This document shows positions 1 through 8,218 of a stretch of 64,000 bases of DNA, piece by piece; positions within the stretch are counted from its first letter, which is position 1; each line of letters begins with the position of its first letter. The position numbers and the translations under genes were made by a program. The notes beneath the pieces are model-generated. The model did not search any database. It saw nothing but the letters and a program-made list of their open reading frames with translations, and was not told the DNA's origin. The stretch lies in NCBI GenBank assembly GCA_015067495.1, contig SVMI01000003.1:1-64000 (forward strand), given 5' to 3'. Origin of the DNA: Oscillospiraceae bacterium (GTDB taxonomy: Bacteria; Bacillota; Clostridia; Oscillospirales; Oscillospiraceae).

Positions 1-13
1 TCGAACCCAAGCC

Positions 14-47
14 GATAGTCCGTCGAACTAGGGATAGTCCGTCGAAC
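14..47. repeat. two tandem copies of a ~19-nt unit at the window edge
   Basis: GATAGTCCGTCGAAC occurs at 14-28 and again at 33-47, a 19-nt period, and TCGAACCC at position 1 suggests another unit to the left. No gene is visible in 1-83. This may be the end of a longer tandem array outside the window. Confidence 0.5.
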
Positions 48-83
48 CCGGGCGTTTTTCGGAATACCGCCAACAACAAAAAT

Positions 84-119
84 AGCCACCAGGGAACTAG
101 CTTCCTTGGTGGCATTTTT
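84..119 (+). terminator. rho-independent terminator
   Basis: GCCACCAGGGA pairs with TTCCTTGGTGGC around a short loop and is followed by ATTTTTA. It would end a plus-strand gene lying left of the window. The reverse strand also shows a short T tract, so it may act both ways. Confidence 0.6.
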
Positions 120-160
120 AGCGAAAACTGAAAAACCTTATGGCAGTAGGGTTTTTTTAC

Positions 161-200
161 AAAAAACAAGGACGGCTATTCTATCAAAATAACCGTCCTT
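161..200 (-). terminator. terminator of the tRNA-Arg transcript
   Basis: AAGGACGG..CCGTCCTT forms a stem of about 13 bp with one weak pair. On the minus strand it is followed by a T-rich run. It lies just 3' of the tRNA-Arg CCA end. Confidence 0.7.
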
Positions 201-203
201 ATT

Positions 204-279
204 TGGTACACCGGAAGGGACTCGAACCCCCAACCCTCGGAACCGGAATCCGATGCTCTATCCATTGAGCCACCGGTGC
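204..279 (-). tRNA. tRNA-Arg (anticodon CCG)
   Basis: A full cloverleaf can be drawn on the minus strand. The acceptor is GCACCGG/CCGGTGT with a closing G-U pair, the D arm is GCTC/GAGC, and the anticodon stem is TCGGA/TCCGA around loop TTCCGGT. The T loop is TTCGAGT, the discriminator is A, and CCA is encoded. Anticodon CCG reads arginine CGG codons. It is transcribed alone from its own promoter, and its 3' end is intact with no adjacent integration signs. Confidence 0.95.
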
Positions 280-299
280 ATTTGCTTTACAGCTCCGCT

Positions 300-328
300 A
301 TTATACCAGTCTTTCGCGGATTTGTAAA
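300..328 (-). promoter_or_regulatory. sigma-A promoter of tRNA-Arg
   Basis: On the minus strand TTTACA is separated by 17 nt from TATAAT, ending about 20 nt before the tRNA 5' end. It lies between the tRNA and the stop of the U32 gene. Confidence 0.8.
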
Positions 329-350
329 GCTATTTTTGTCATTTTTTGTT

Positions 351-1568
351 TTACTTCGCGGACAATTCCACACTATGGCGCAGGATAGACAGCGGCGGGA
401 CGGGCTGCGGCAGCTGCAGGTAGAACTTCATCTGCGGCGTTTTTGGCTCTGTCAGCGTTGCGCCCTCCAAATCCTTCATTTCGCCCACGTTGAACGCCAG
501 CGGGCGCAGGTCAGGACCGACTACCTCCAACTCGTCGCCTGCGGCGAATTTATTACGCAGGGAGCAGAGTGCCAAGCCCTTTTCGTCACATTCTTCCACG
601 ATGGCGCAGACCTGCCATTCTCTTAAGTAGCGGGAGTTTTCTGTGTACTGACCCGGATGACCGTAGTAGAAGCCGGTGGAGTAGACCCGATGGGAAACAT
701 GCTCCACCTCGTCACGCCACACGGGATCGATCTCCTTGCCTGCGGCAATATCGTCGATGCAATGGCGGTACGCGCCGGTGACGATGGCGGCATAGTATGC
801 GGACTTGGCGCGACCCTCGATCTTGATGCAGTCAATGCCCGCATCCATCAGATCCTTCAGGTGGTCGATGGTACACATATCACGGGAGTTGAGGATGTAC
901 GTACCCTTTTCGTCCTCGTAGACGGGGAAATATTCGCCCGGGCGCTTTTCCTCCATCAAAGCGTACTGGTAGCGGCAGGGCTGAGCGCAGGCACCGCGGT
1001 TGGAGTCCCGCCCGGTCATGTAGTTGCTGAGCAAACAGCGTCCGGAATAGCTGACGCACATAGCACCGTGACCGAAGGTCTCGATCTCCAGCTCCTTGGG
1101 CGTTTTTTGACGGATCTCGGCGATCTCCTGCAGGCTCAGCTCACGGGCAAGCACCACCCGCTGAGCACCCAGATCGTACCACGCTTGCGCGCATTCGTAA
1201 TTGGCGATGGACTGTTGGGTGGAGATGTGACGCTGGCAACTGGGCGCGTACTTTCCGGCTAAGGTAAAGGCACCCATATCCGCAACGATCAGCGCGTCCA
1301 CACCCACATCGTTCAGAAGCTCCAGATAGGGCGGCAGCTGGGCAATCTCCTCATTACGGGGCATGGTGTTGACGGTGACGTGTACCTTCACACCATGCTC
1401 GTGGGCGAATTTTACTGCCTCGGGCAGCTCCTCCGGCGTGAAATTGCCGGCAAAGGAGCGCATACCGAAGCTGGTGCCTGCCAGATAAACGCTGTCAGCA
1501 CCGTAAAGAACGGACATTTTCAGCCGTTCCATATCTCCGGCAGGGCTTAATAATTCAATCTTCCTCAT
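351..1568 (-). CDS. trhP: U32 family protein, TrhP-type tRNA hydroxylation factor (YrrO-like)
   Basis: This 405-residue protein starts with the U32 signature (MRKIELLSPAGDMERL) and has the family Cys/Arg block HGAMCVSYSGRCLLS..GR.SNRGACAQPCR near residues 168-200, followed by a C-terminal beta domain. U32 proteins were long called collagenase-like peptidases. The TrhP branch (YegQ, YrrN/YrrO) is now linked to prephenate-dependent 5-hydroxylation of uridine 34 in tRNAs. Its start ATG overlaps the mltG stop codon (ATGA), so the two are translationally coupled. B. subtilis also keeps mltG (yrrL) close to yrrN/yrrO. The tRNA role rests on family and synteny; an RlhA-like 23S rRNA role cannot be excluded. 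Confidence 0.88.
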   Translation of the reverse strand: MRKIELLSPAGDMERLKMSVLYGADSVYLAGTSFGMRSFAGNFTPEELPEAVKFAHEHGVKVHVTVNTMPRNEEIAQLPPYLELLNDVGVDALIVADMGAFTLAGKYAPSCQRHISTQQSIANYECAQAWYDLGAQRVVLARELSLQEIAEIRQKTPKELEIETFGHGAMCVSYSGRCLLSNYMTGRDSNRGACAQPCRYQYALMEEKRPGEYFPVYEDEKGTYILNSRDMCTIDHLKDLMDAGIDCIKIEGRAKSAYYAAIVTGAYRHCIDDIAAGKEIDPVWRDEVEHVSHRVYSTGFYYGHPGQYTENSRYLREWQVCAIVEECDEKGLALCSLRNKFAAGDELEVVGPDLRPLAFNVGEMKDLEGATLTEPKTPQMKFYLQLPQPVPPLSILRHSVELSAK

Positions 1569-3004
1569 TCTTTGCCTTTCTGTGTGGCGAGGAATGCATC
1601 GTGTTCTTCCTTGGTCTTGGAGAAGTGGTGCAGTCCAAGCTCATAATCCAGAGCGTAGTAGTAGTAATCGGTGTCGGCAGGGGAGATCGCCGCCTGAATG
1701 CTCAGGAGGCTGGGGTTACAGATGGGCGTGGGCGGCAGACCCTTGTAAAGGTAAGTGTTATAGGGGCTGTCGAGGGTCTTGTCGATGGTTTCGGCATCGC
1801 CGCCCTGCGCATAGACGATGGTTGCGTCAATGTTCAGGTAGGGGTAATCCCACGCATGGGTCAGGCGGTTGTGGATGACCGAGGAAATGTCGTAGTTTTC
1901 GCTGCTGCCGGCACTTTCCTTTTCGATCATGGATGCAATGATCATGATGTCATAAAGATCATAATCCGTACCCAGACGGTCGTTCAGGGTCACAATATGC
2001 GCCCGGAGTTCTTCGGTGAAAATGTCGTCGAAGCGCGCAAGGAAACGACGGAAGACACCCTTGGCATTATCGCCCACGTAGAAATTGTAGGTGTCGGGGT
2101 AGAGGAAGCCCTCCAGCGGATACTCCGCATCGGTCTTGGAGCCTTCCAGGAACCAGTAATCGCTTTGCACTTCGTAGGCTTTCAGCTCGTCGGCAGAGCA
2201 GACGCCCTTTTCCTCCAGCAGCGCAAAAATCTGGGTGCAGGTGTAGCCTTCCGGGATGGTGACCTTGATGGTCTCACGGTAGGACGAGGTGGCAGACATG
2301 CCGGTGACCAGCGCCTTGTAGTCAAAGAGCGTATTCAGCTCGAAGGTGCCGGAGGAGATCTTGTCTTCCGCGTTGCTGAGATCGGCATAGAACAGGAACA
2401 GCTGCTTATACTCGATCAGACCTGCGTGATAGAGCTTGTCCGCAATGATCTCAATATCATCATTTGCGTTGATGGTGATGGTAACAGTCCGATCTTCCCG
2501 TCCGAAGGCGAGTACATCGGTGGCGCAGATCCACAACAGTCTTCCAAGGGAAAGACCGACGGAAACCACGATTCCGATCCAGATCAGTACCGACACCAGA
2601 TGGGGAAGACCAAAAAGACCGTAGCTGCTCTTCCACTTGGGACGTACTTTACGCACGGGGGCATTGGGATCTTCTTCCTCTTCCTCGTCGCAGTCGTCAT
2701 CCTCGACGTAGTCGTAATCCTCTTCCACGACAACCGCATCGTCTTCTGCGACGGGGGGAGCGGGCGGGGGAGTCGGCTTTTGAGGAGCGGGAGGCGTGGG
2801 TTCGGCGGGGTCTGCCAGATACCAGTTATCGGACAGAATGTCGCGCATGATCTGATCGATCTCGTCATCCGTGGCAGCGGCAGGAGCTTCCTCCGGGGTC
2901 TGTATTTTTTTGATCGCATCCTCACCGTAGTCGGAGGATTCCAAAAGCTCATCGAGCCAGCTGGTATCGTCCTCGGGAGAGGGAGTCCATTTGTTGTTGT
3001 CCAT
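1565..3004 (-). CDS. mltG: endolytic murein transglycosylase MltG
   Basis: MltG (YceG family) cuts nascent glycan strands at the outer face of the membrane and sets chain length during peptidoglycan synthesis. Residues 1-125 form an acidic, Pro-rich cytoplasmic tail, longer than usual, with a run of Asp/Glu at about 88-112. One membrane segment follows at about 134-160, then a LysM-like subdomain (TITINANDDIEIIADKLYHAGLI) and the catalytic domain. The motif SMIEKESAG holds the catalytic glutamate at about E361, followed by SSVIHNRL and NIDATIVYA. At 479 residues it is longer than E. coli MltG because of the tail. A GGAGG ribosome site precedes ATG 3004. It is the third gene of the tmk operon and overlaps the next start. 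Confidence 0.95.
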   Translation of the reverse strand: MDNNKWTPSPEDDTSWLDELLESSDYGEDAIKKIQTPEEAPAAATDDEIDQIMRDILSDNWYLADPAEPTPPAPQKPTPPPAPPVAEDDAVVVEEDYDYVEDDDCDEEEEEDPNAPVRKVRPKWKSSYGLFGLPHLVSVLIWIGIVVSVGLSLGRLLWICATDVLAFGREDRTVTITINANDDIEIIADKLYHAGLIEYKQLFLFYADLSNAEDKISSGTFELNTLFDYKALVTGMSATSSYRETIKVTIPEGYTCTQIFALLEEKGVCSADELKAYEVQSDYWFLEGSKTDAEYPLEGFLYPDTYNFYVGDNAKGVFRRFLARFDDIFTEELRAHIVTLNDRLGTDYDLYDIMIIASMIEKESAGSSENYDISSVIHNRLTHAWDYPYLNIDATIVYAQGGDAETIDKTLDSPYNTYLYKGLPPTPICNPSLLSIQAAISPADTDYYYYALDYELGLHHFSKTKEEHDAFLATQKGKE

Positions 3005-3017
3005 AAATATCCTCCTG

Positions 3018-3560
3018 TCAGCGGATCACGATTTGCTCAGCGATGGCATCGGCTGCCTGCGCTCCTTTCAGTGCTTTGATCAGTTCCAGTCCGAATTTGA
3101 CGGCGCAGCCGGCAGATGTGCCGGTGATCAGCTTGCCATCACGCACAGCGGCGGCATTTTCAATCATCACCGCATCACCCATGCCGCTTTCACAGCCGGG
3201 GTAGCAGGTGGCATGTTTGCCGGAGGTGATGCCGAGGTCGGCAAGCACCGTGGGTCCTGCGCAGATGGCGGCGACGAATTTATCATTTTCCCATGCGAAG
3301 GTGAGCAGATCCAACGCTTTTTGGGATGCCCGGGTGGATGCCACACCGCCCAGACCACCGGGGAGGATGACCATCTCAAGGCTCGTCAGATCCACCTCGT
3401 CCAACGTAATGTCTGCCTCAATGCCAATGTGATGACCGCCGTATACAATCTTGCCGTTGATGCCGACTGTCAGCACATCAACACCGGCACGGCGCAGCAG
3501 ATCCAGAGGGGCGATCGCTTCGGTTTCTTCGAAACCGGTGCCAAGGAGCATGTAAACCAT
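3018..3560 (-). CDS. DJ-1/PfpI family protein
   Basis: 180 residues of the ThiJ/DJ-1/PfpI fold. The conserved acidic residue lies in GTGFEETEAIAP, VILPGG is near residue 85, and the nucleophile cysteine sits in AAICAGPTVLADLG. DJ-1 subfamily members act as deglycase/glyoxalase-type or redox-protective proteins; the substrate here is unknown. An in-frame ATG at 3578 exists, but TGGAGGACTGAAAATG places a perfect ribosome site 7 nt before ATG 3560, so I take the shorter start. It lies 2 nt after tmk and 13 nt before mltG, clearly within one operon. Confidence 0.88.
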   Translation of the reverse strand: MVYMLLGTGFEETEAIAPLDLLRRAGVDVLTVGINGKIVYGGHHIGIEADITLDEVDLTSLEMVILPGGLGGVASTRASQKALDLLTFAWENDKFVAAICAGPTVLADLGITSGKHATCYPGCESGMGDAVMIENAAAVRDGKLITGTSAGCAVKFGLELIKALKGAQAADAIAEQIVIR

Positions 3561-3562
3561 TT

Positions 3563-4231
3563 TCAGTCCTCCAGACATTGCCGCACAAGGCGGTAGATTT
3601 CTTCGTGAATATCCTCGATCGAACGCATCTGACCGTCTTTGACGCAGTCGATGATGCGCCAGCCGTAATACCGGGCGGCGGCGCGACCCATTTCGCGGCA
3701 GGTGGCAAGGTACTGCAGATCCTGCTCATGAATGTCAGCGGTGGTGTTGGTCGCCTGCTCGCGCTGACGCATCATCTTCTCGCTGAAATCGGTGGGAACA
3801 TCCAGATAGATGACCATGTCAGGTGCGGGCATGCCCAGCTTTTCGTACTCAAATTCATACAGCCACTTCAGGTATTCCTGCCGCTTGTTCTCAGGCTCTT
3901 TGGATGCCTGATGGACGGCATTGGAGGTGGTGTAGCGATCGGAAAGGATCAGACCGCCATTATCATACCACTCGCCCCAAGACTTTTTGTAGGATGCGTA
4001 GCGGTCGACAGCGTAGAACGCGGAGGCGGCGTAGGCGTTGACATCGGAAGGCTTTGTGCCGAATTCGCCGCCTAAGTACATGCGGATCAGCGCGGAGCTG
4101 GGTTCGGAATACTGGGGAAAGACCAACTTCTGAAATGCGATGCCCTCTGCGGTGACCCGTTCGGTCAGCTTTTTGAATTGTGTGGATTTTCCGGAACCGT
4201 CTGTTCCTTCAATGACGATGAGTTTTCCCAT
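3563..4231 (-). CDS. tmk: thymidylate kinase
   Basis: dTMP kinase, 222 residues. The P loop is VIEGTDGSGKST at residues 5-16, the DR(Y) motif is LSDRYTTSNAVHQ near residue 95, and a LID-like region follows MIYLDVP. It phosphorylates dTMP to dTDP in the cytoplasm. The start is ATG 4231, preceded by AGGAGG; an upstream in-frame ATG at 4252 has no ribosome site. First gene of the tmk - DJ-1 - mltG - trhP operon. Confidence 0.93.
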   Translation of the reverse strand: MGKLIVIEGTDGSGKSTQFKKLTERVTAEGIAFQKLVFPQYSEPSSALIRMYLGGEFGTKPSDVNAYAASAFYAVDRYASYKKSWGEWYDNGGLILSDRYTTSNAVHQASKEPENKRQEYLKWLYEFEYEKLGMPAPDMVIYLDVPTDFSEKMMRQREQATNTTADIHEQDLQYLATCREMGRAAARYYGWRIIDCVKDGQMRSIEDIHEEIYRLVRQCLED

Positions 4232-4271
4232 GATCAAATGCCTCCTGCACATACCAATACTATTTTATCAT

Positions 4272-4300
4272 AGGATACCACATTTTTTCCCATTTGTCCA
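4272..4300 (-). promoter_or_regulatory. sigma-A promoter of the tmk operon
   Basis: On the minus strand TGGACA, 17 nt, TATCCT. It ends about 40 nt before the tmk start and is the only good -35/-10 pair in the gap. Confidence 0.6.
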
Positions 4301-4385
4301 CACTTACCCTTTTCCAATTTTCTGAACATGGGGAAGCTTGCACTTTCTACAAAACAAAACGGGCAGAATTGTGCAAGATGTTGAC

Positions 4386-4414
4386 TTGCACGGCAAAGGA
4401 AATAACAATATAAT
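4386..4414 (+). promoter_or_regulatory. sigma-A promoter of the DUF3604 gene
   Basis: TTGCAC, 17 nt, TATAAT, followed after 14 nt by AAGGAGG and the start codon. Confidence 0.75.
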
Positions 4415-4441
4415 GAGTATAATCAAAAAGGAGGCAATGCC

Positions 4442-5635
4442 ATGAACCACCCGGAACGAAAGAAAGCCAAGCGCTTTGATATGCCCGGCAGAAGCCGGGA
4501 ATTTACCAATCTGGTTTACAGCGGTGTCCACGAAGATCCCGCCGGACTTTGGGAGAGCGTAAAGCAGACCCAGAACAAGTTTGACCCACCGAAACCAGAA
4601 TACAATGTCTATTTTGGCGAGATGCACGGACATACAAATCTGTCTGACGGTTTGATTGACCACGATACCTATTACCGAAATGTTCGTGATCTTGCAAAGC
4701 TGGATTTTGCGGCATTGACCGACCATGACCATGGCGGGGTGGGCAAGCCGGAACTGTGGGTGGGTAATCCCTCCAAGTGGAACATCATTCAGGAAACGGC
4801 GAAAAAGTACTACGAGCCGGGTAAATTCACCACGCTGCTTGCCTATGAGCGGGATTCCTATCCGTATTTTAACAACATGATCCTCTACTTCAACGATCAC
4901 GATGCCGACATGGTTCGGGGTGTTCGTGACGGTGAGATCACGGCACAGGAGCTGCGTGCCCTGCTGGCACGGGATGATGTTGTTGTCATTCCCCACGATA
5001 CCTATAGTCTGTCTTCCGGCGCTGATTTGGAGCATATGGAGTTGGATCTGATCCCACCGCTCATTGAGATGATCTCAAGGGCTGATCCCGCGGAGTACAT
5101 GGGTCATCCTGCCTTTAAGCGGGACACCTGCTGCGAGGGCGGCTACTGGCTGGATGCGTTGAAGCGTGGCGCAAAGATGGGTTGCATCGCAGGCTCGGAC
5201 GATCATGACGGCATGAACGGAAGAGTTCATGAAAAGTGGGGGTATCCCGGCAAATACCCGGGCATTACCGGCGTATGGGCGAAGGAAAACACGGTTGAGG
5301 GCATCTTTGAAGCCATCAAGAGCAAGCGCACCTTCTGTTTTATGGGCGGTCGCATGACCATCGATTTTCGCATCAACGGACACTACATGGGCGAGGAGAT
5401 CACCCTCGGCAAGGAGGAGCACGCGAATATTTTCATAGATGTGCAGGCGGACACCAAGGTCAAGCGCATTGCCCTCGTCAAGAACGGACGGGAACGGGTC
5501 TGCCTGATGGGTCCGACCCATCAGATGGTCTTTGACTATTTCAATGAGCAGGAAACCGACTTTTTCTACCTGCGGGTGGAGACCGAAGACGGTCGTTACG
5601 GCTGGACAAGCCCCATTTGGGTAACAAGGAAGTAA
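4442..5635 (+). CDS. DUF3604 / PHP-like metal-dependent hydrolase
   Basis: 397 residues with a PHP-type metal site: EMHGHTNLSDG near residue 60, AALTDHDHGG near residue 92, a later PHDTYS, and SDDHDG near residue 258. These match the DUF3604 family, whose members resemble polymerase-and-histidinol-phosphatase (PHP) hydrolases. A C-terminal beta-sandwich ending in a WTSPIWV motif is typical of the family. The substrate is unknown; no sulfatase or carbohydrate genes adjoin it. It has its own promoter and terminator. AAGGAGG lies 6 nt before the ATG. No export signal is apparent, so it probably acts in the cytoplasm. Confidence 0.82.
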   Translation: MNHPERKKAKRFDMPGRSREFTNLVYSGVHEDPAGLWESVKQTQNKFDPPKPEYNVYFGEMHGHTNLSDGLIDHDTYYRNVRDLAKLDFAALTDHDHGGVGKPELWVGNPSKWNIIQETAKKYYEPGKFTTLLAYERDSYPYFNNMILYFNDHDADMVRGVRDGEITAQELRALLARDDVVVIPHDTYSLSSGADLEHMELDLIPPLIEMISRADPAEYMGHPAFKRDTCCEGGYWLDALKRGAKMGCIAGSDDHDGMNGRVHEKWGYPGKYPGITGVWAKENTVEGIFEAIKSKRTFCFMGGRMTIDFRINGHYMGEEITLGKEEHANIFIDVQADTKVKRIALVKNGRERVCLMGPTHQMVFDYFNEQETDFFYLRVETEDGRYGWTSPIWVTRK

Positions 5636-5638
5636 GAC

Positions 5639-5674
5639 AAGGCTCCTCGGCTTGACAAACCGAGGAGCCTTTTA
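5639..5674 (+). terminator. rho-independent terminator of the DUF3604 gene
   Basis: AAGGCTCCTCGG..CCGAGGAGCCTTTT, a 12-bp stem followed by T's. Confidence 0.9.
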
Positions 5675-5687
5675 GTTGTGATTTTCA

Positions 5688-5716
5688 TTGATTCTTTTGG
5701 CTTGTTATGGTACAAT
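5688..5716 (+). promoter_or_regulatory. sigma-A promoter of the phosphohexomutase gene
   Basis: TTGATT, 17 nt, TACAAT, 30 nt upstream of the chosen start. Confidence 0.7.
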
Positions 5717-5745
5717 ATAGAAAAATGCAGCAGGAGGAAAGTATA

Positions 5746-7251
5746 ATGGATTACATGAAACTGCAAAACGGCAGCGATATCCGCGGCGTGGCACTGGAGG
5801 GGATCGAAGGTCAGCACGTCAACCTGACCGAGGAGGTCTGCCGCAACATCGGTCGAGGCTTTGCACTGTGGCTGAAGGAGAAAACCGGCAAAGCTGCGGG
5901 CATCCGTGTGGCGGTGGGTCGTGACTCCCGTCTGTCCGGCGAAGCACTGTGCAGCTGGATCTGCGATGCCATGGTGGCGGCGGGTCTGGATGTGACGGAT
6001 TTCGGCATGGCAAGCACGCCTGCAATGTTTATGGCGACGGTTACCGAGGGCTATGCCTACGACGGCACGGTCATGATCACCGCAAGCCATCTGCCCTTTA
6101 ACCGCAACGGCTTCAAGTTCTTCACCGCCGGTGGCGGTCTTGAGAAGGGGGACATCAAGCAGATCCTGACCTATGCCGCAGGGGAGGAAACCACCGGCAT
6201 GCCGGCAGGCTCTTTGACCAGCGGCAGCTTTATGGATACCTATGCCAAGATTTTGGCGGATAAGATCCGCGCCGCGACCGGCGAGGAGAAGCCTTTGGAG
6301 GGCTTCCGTATCGTCGTGGATGCCGGCAACGGCGCAGGCGGCTTCTATGTGGATAAGGTTCTGAAGCCCTTGGGCGCAAACACCGACGGCAGCCGCTATC
6401 TTGATCCCGACGGCAGCTTCCCCAACCACATCCCCAACCCCGAGGACAAGAAGGCGATGGAAGCCATCACGGAAGCTGTCCGGGAGGTAAAGGCAGATCT
6501 GGGCATCATTTTTGATACCGACGTTGACCGGGCAGGTGCTGTCCTCAGCGACGGCAGCGAGCTGAACCGCAACCGCATCATTGCGATGCTCTCTGCGATC
6601 TTGCTCCGGGAGCATCCCGGCACTACGATCGTCACCGATTCCATCACCTCCACGGGTCTTGCCAAGTTTATCCAGAACAAGGGCGGTGTCCATCACCGCT
6701 TCAAGAGAGGTTACCGCAACGTTATCAACGAGTCCATCCGTCTGAACGGACTGGGTCAGGACAGTCAGTTGGCGATCGAGACCTCCGGTCACGGCGCGTT
6801 TAAGGAAAATTATTTTCTCGATGACGGTGCTTACATTGTCACCAAGCTGCTCATTGAGCTTGCCCGGGGCAAAAAGGAGGGCTACACCCTCGAATCCCTG
6901 ATCGCAACGTTGGAAGAGCCTGCTGAGAGTGTGGAGTTCCGCATGAACATCCTGCTGGAGGAGTTCAAGCCCTACGGTCAGCAGGTGATCGACGAGCTGA
7001 TGGCTTACGCAGAAAAGCAGGCGGGCTGGAGTCTTGCGCCCAGTAATTTCGAGGGCGTGCGTGTCAATCTGGATGCAGAGCATGGAAATGGCTGGTTCTT
7101 GCTGCGCCTTTCTCTGCACGATCCGCTGCTGCCGTTGAACATTGAGAGCAATTCCGTCGGCGGCGCAAAAAAGATCGCGCGGGAGCTGGCTTCCTTCATT
7201 GCCGGTTATGACAAACTGGATGCACAGAAGCTGCTGGAGTTTGCAAAGTAA
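5746..7251 (+). CDS. phosphomannomutase/phosphoglucomutase family protein
   Basis: 501 residues of the alpha-D-phosphohexomutase superfamily. The phosphoserine loop is TASHLP (about residue 118), the metal loop is DTDVDRAG (about 262), and the sugar-binding loop is ETSGHGAFKENYFLDDGAY (about 345). The phosphate-binding domain is at the C terminus. It interconverts hexose 1- and 6-phosphates for cell-surface sugar synthesis; sequence alone does not fix mannose or glucose preference. An upstream ATG in frame (5707) falls inside the promoter; ATG 5746 has CAGGAGG 8 nt before it. The stop overlaps the start of the next gene by one base (TAATG). Confidence 0.88.
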   Translation: MDYMKLQNGSDIRGVALEGIEGQHVNLTEEVCRNIGRGFALWLKEKTGKAAGIRVAVGRDSRLSGEALCSWICDAMVAAGLDVTDFGMASTPAMFMATVTEGYAYDGTVMITASHLPFNRNGFKFFTAGGGLEKGDIKQILTYAAGEETTGMPAGSLTSGSFMDTYAKILADKIRAATGEEKPLEGFRIVVDAGNGAGGFYVDKVLKPLGANTDGSRYLDPDGSFPNHIPNPEDKKAMEAITEAVREVKADLGIIFDTDVDRAGAVLSDGSELNRNRIIAMLSAILLREHPGTTIVTDSITSTGLAKFIQNKGGVHHRFKRGYRNVINESIRLNGLGQDSQLAIETSGHGAFKENYFLDDGAYIVTKLLIELARGKKEGYTLESLIATLEEPAESVEFRMNILLEEFKPYGQQVIDELMAYAEKQAGWSLAPSNFEGVRVNLDAEHGNGWFLLRLSLHDPLLPLNIESNSVGGAKKIARELASFIAGYDKLDAQKLLEFAK

Positions 7252-8051
7252 TGGTTATTGAAATTACCGATTTTTCCGCCAAAGAGCTGGACATCTATGC
7301 CCGCCTGACGGAAGCGCAGCTGATGAACCGTTTTGATCCCAGCAACGCCATGTTCATCGCAGAAAGCCCCAAGGTCATTGAGCGTGCGCTGGATGGCGGC
7401 TACGAGCCGGTTTCAATCCTTGTGGAGAAAAACCGCATGGTAGGGGAGAGTCTGGATGCCATCAACCGTTGCGGCGATGTGCCGGTCTACACGGCGGAAA
7501 TGGATGTGCTGACCCAGCTGACCGGCTATCAGCTGACCCGGGGTCTGCTGTGTGCCATGCGCCGCAAGACACTTCCTAAGACAGAAGCTGTTCTGAAGGA
7601 TGCGAAGCGTGTGGCGGTGCTGGAGGAAGTGATGAATCCCACGAACATTGGCGCGATCTTCCGCAGCGCGGCGGCACTGGGCATGGATGCAGTGCTTCTG
7701 ACCCCGGGCTGCAGCGATCCGCTTTACCGCCGTTCGGCGCGGGTGAGCATGGGAACGGTTTTCCAGATCCCGTGGACGTTCCTGCCTGAAAATTGGCTGG
7801 AGATACTGAAAGAAAATGGCTTCAAGACCGCCGCCATGGCACTGACGGATGCGTCTGTATCCATCGACGATCCTGACCTGCAGGCTGAGGAAAAGCTTGC
7901 CATCGTGCTGGGTACGGAGGGGGATGGCTTGGCGCAGAATACCATCACCAACTGCGACTATACCGTGAAGATCCCTATGTATCACGGGGTGGATTCCCTA
8001 AATGTTGCTGCCGCAAGCGCGGTCGCCTTCTGGGAACTGCGAGCGAAATGA
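7251..8051 (+). CDS. TrmH/SpoU family RNA 2'-O-methyltransferase
   Basis: 266 residues. An N-terminal substrate-binding domain (about 1-100) precedes a SPOUT knot domain with the three family motifs: NPTNIGAIFRSAAALG (motif 1, about residue 129), VLGTEGDGL (motif 2, about 223), and PMYHGVDSLNVAAASAV (motif 3, about 244). Such enzymes use S-adenosylmethionine to methylate ribose in rRNA or tRNA. The RlmB/TlyA-like branch is most likely, but the target base cannot be read from sequence. It is coupled to the upstream mutase by a 1-nt overlap and followed by a terminator. Confidence 0.88.
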   Translation: MVIEITDFSAKELDIYARLTEAQLMNRFDPSNAMFIAESPKVIERALDGGYEPVSILVEKNRMVGESLDAINRCGDVPVYTAEMDVLTQLTGYQLTRGLLCAMRRKTLPKTEAVLKDAKRVAVLEEVMNPTNIGAIFRSAAALGMDAVLLTPGCSDPLYRRSARVSMGTVFQIPWTFLPENWLEILKENGFKTAAMALTDASVSIDDPDLQAEEKLAIVLGTEGDGLAQNTITNCDYTVKIPMYHGVDSLNVAAASAVAFWELRAK

Positions 8052-8053
8052 TA

Positions 8054-8085
8054 AAATGCCACCCAAATCGGGTGGCATTTATATT
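8054..8085 (+). terminator. terminator after the SpoU methylase gene
   Basis: AAATGCCACCC..GGGTGGCATTT, an 11-bp perfect stem, then ATATTTT. Confidence 0.88.
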
Positions 8086-8116
8086 TTGAAGTTTTTCTGA
8101 ACAAAAAAGAAAAAGA

Positions 8117-8145
8117 TTGACGGACATTTGTCCGTGTGATATGAT
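8117..8145 (+). promoter_or_regulatory. promoter with a palindrome in its spacer (TlpA lipoprotein operon)
   Basis: TTGACG, 17 nt, TATGAT with an upstream TGA (extended -10). The spacer contains the perfect palindrome CGGACATTTGTCCG at 8121-8134, well placed to be a repressor operator. It drives the gene starting at 8219 after a 70-nt leader. Confidence 0.75.
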
Positions 8146-8218
8146 ATTCCAGTATAATTCGGATATTATGGGCGAACCAGTTATTTTTAGTCTTTTTCGA
8201 AATCTCAGGAGGAAATCA

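Noticed and set aside
4381-4414. TTGACT at 4381 as the -35 of the DUF3604 promoter
   Set aside because: It would leave a 22-nt spacer to TATAAT; TTGCAC at 4386 gives the normal 17 nt.
4304-5035. Minus-strand frame opposite the DUF3604 gene
   Set aside because: It ends inside the DUF3604 promoter region and lacks motifs, while the plus-strand frame has PHP motifs.
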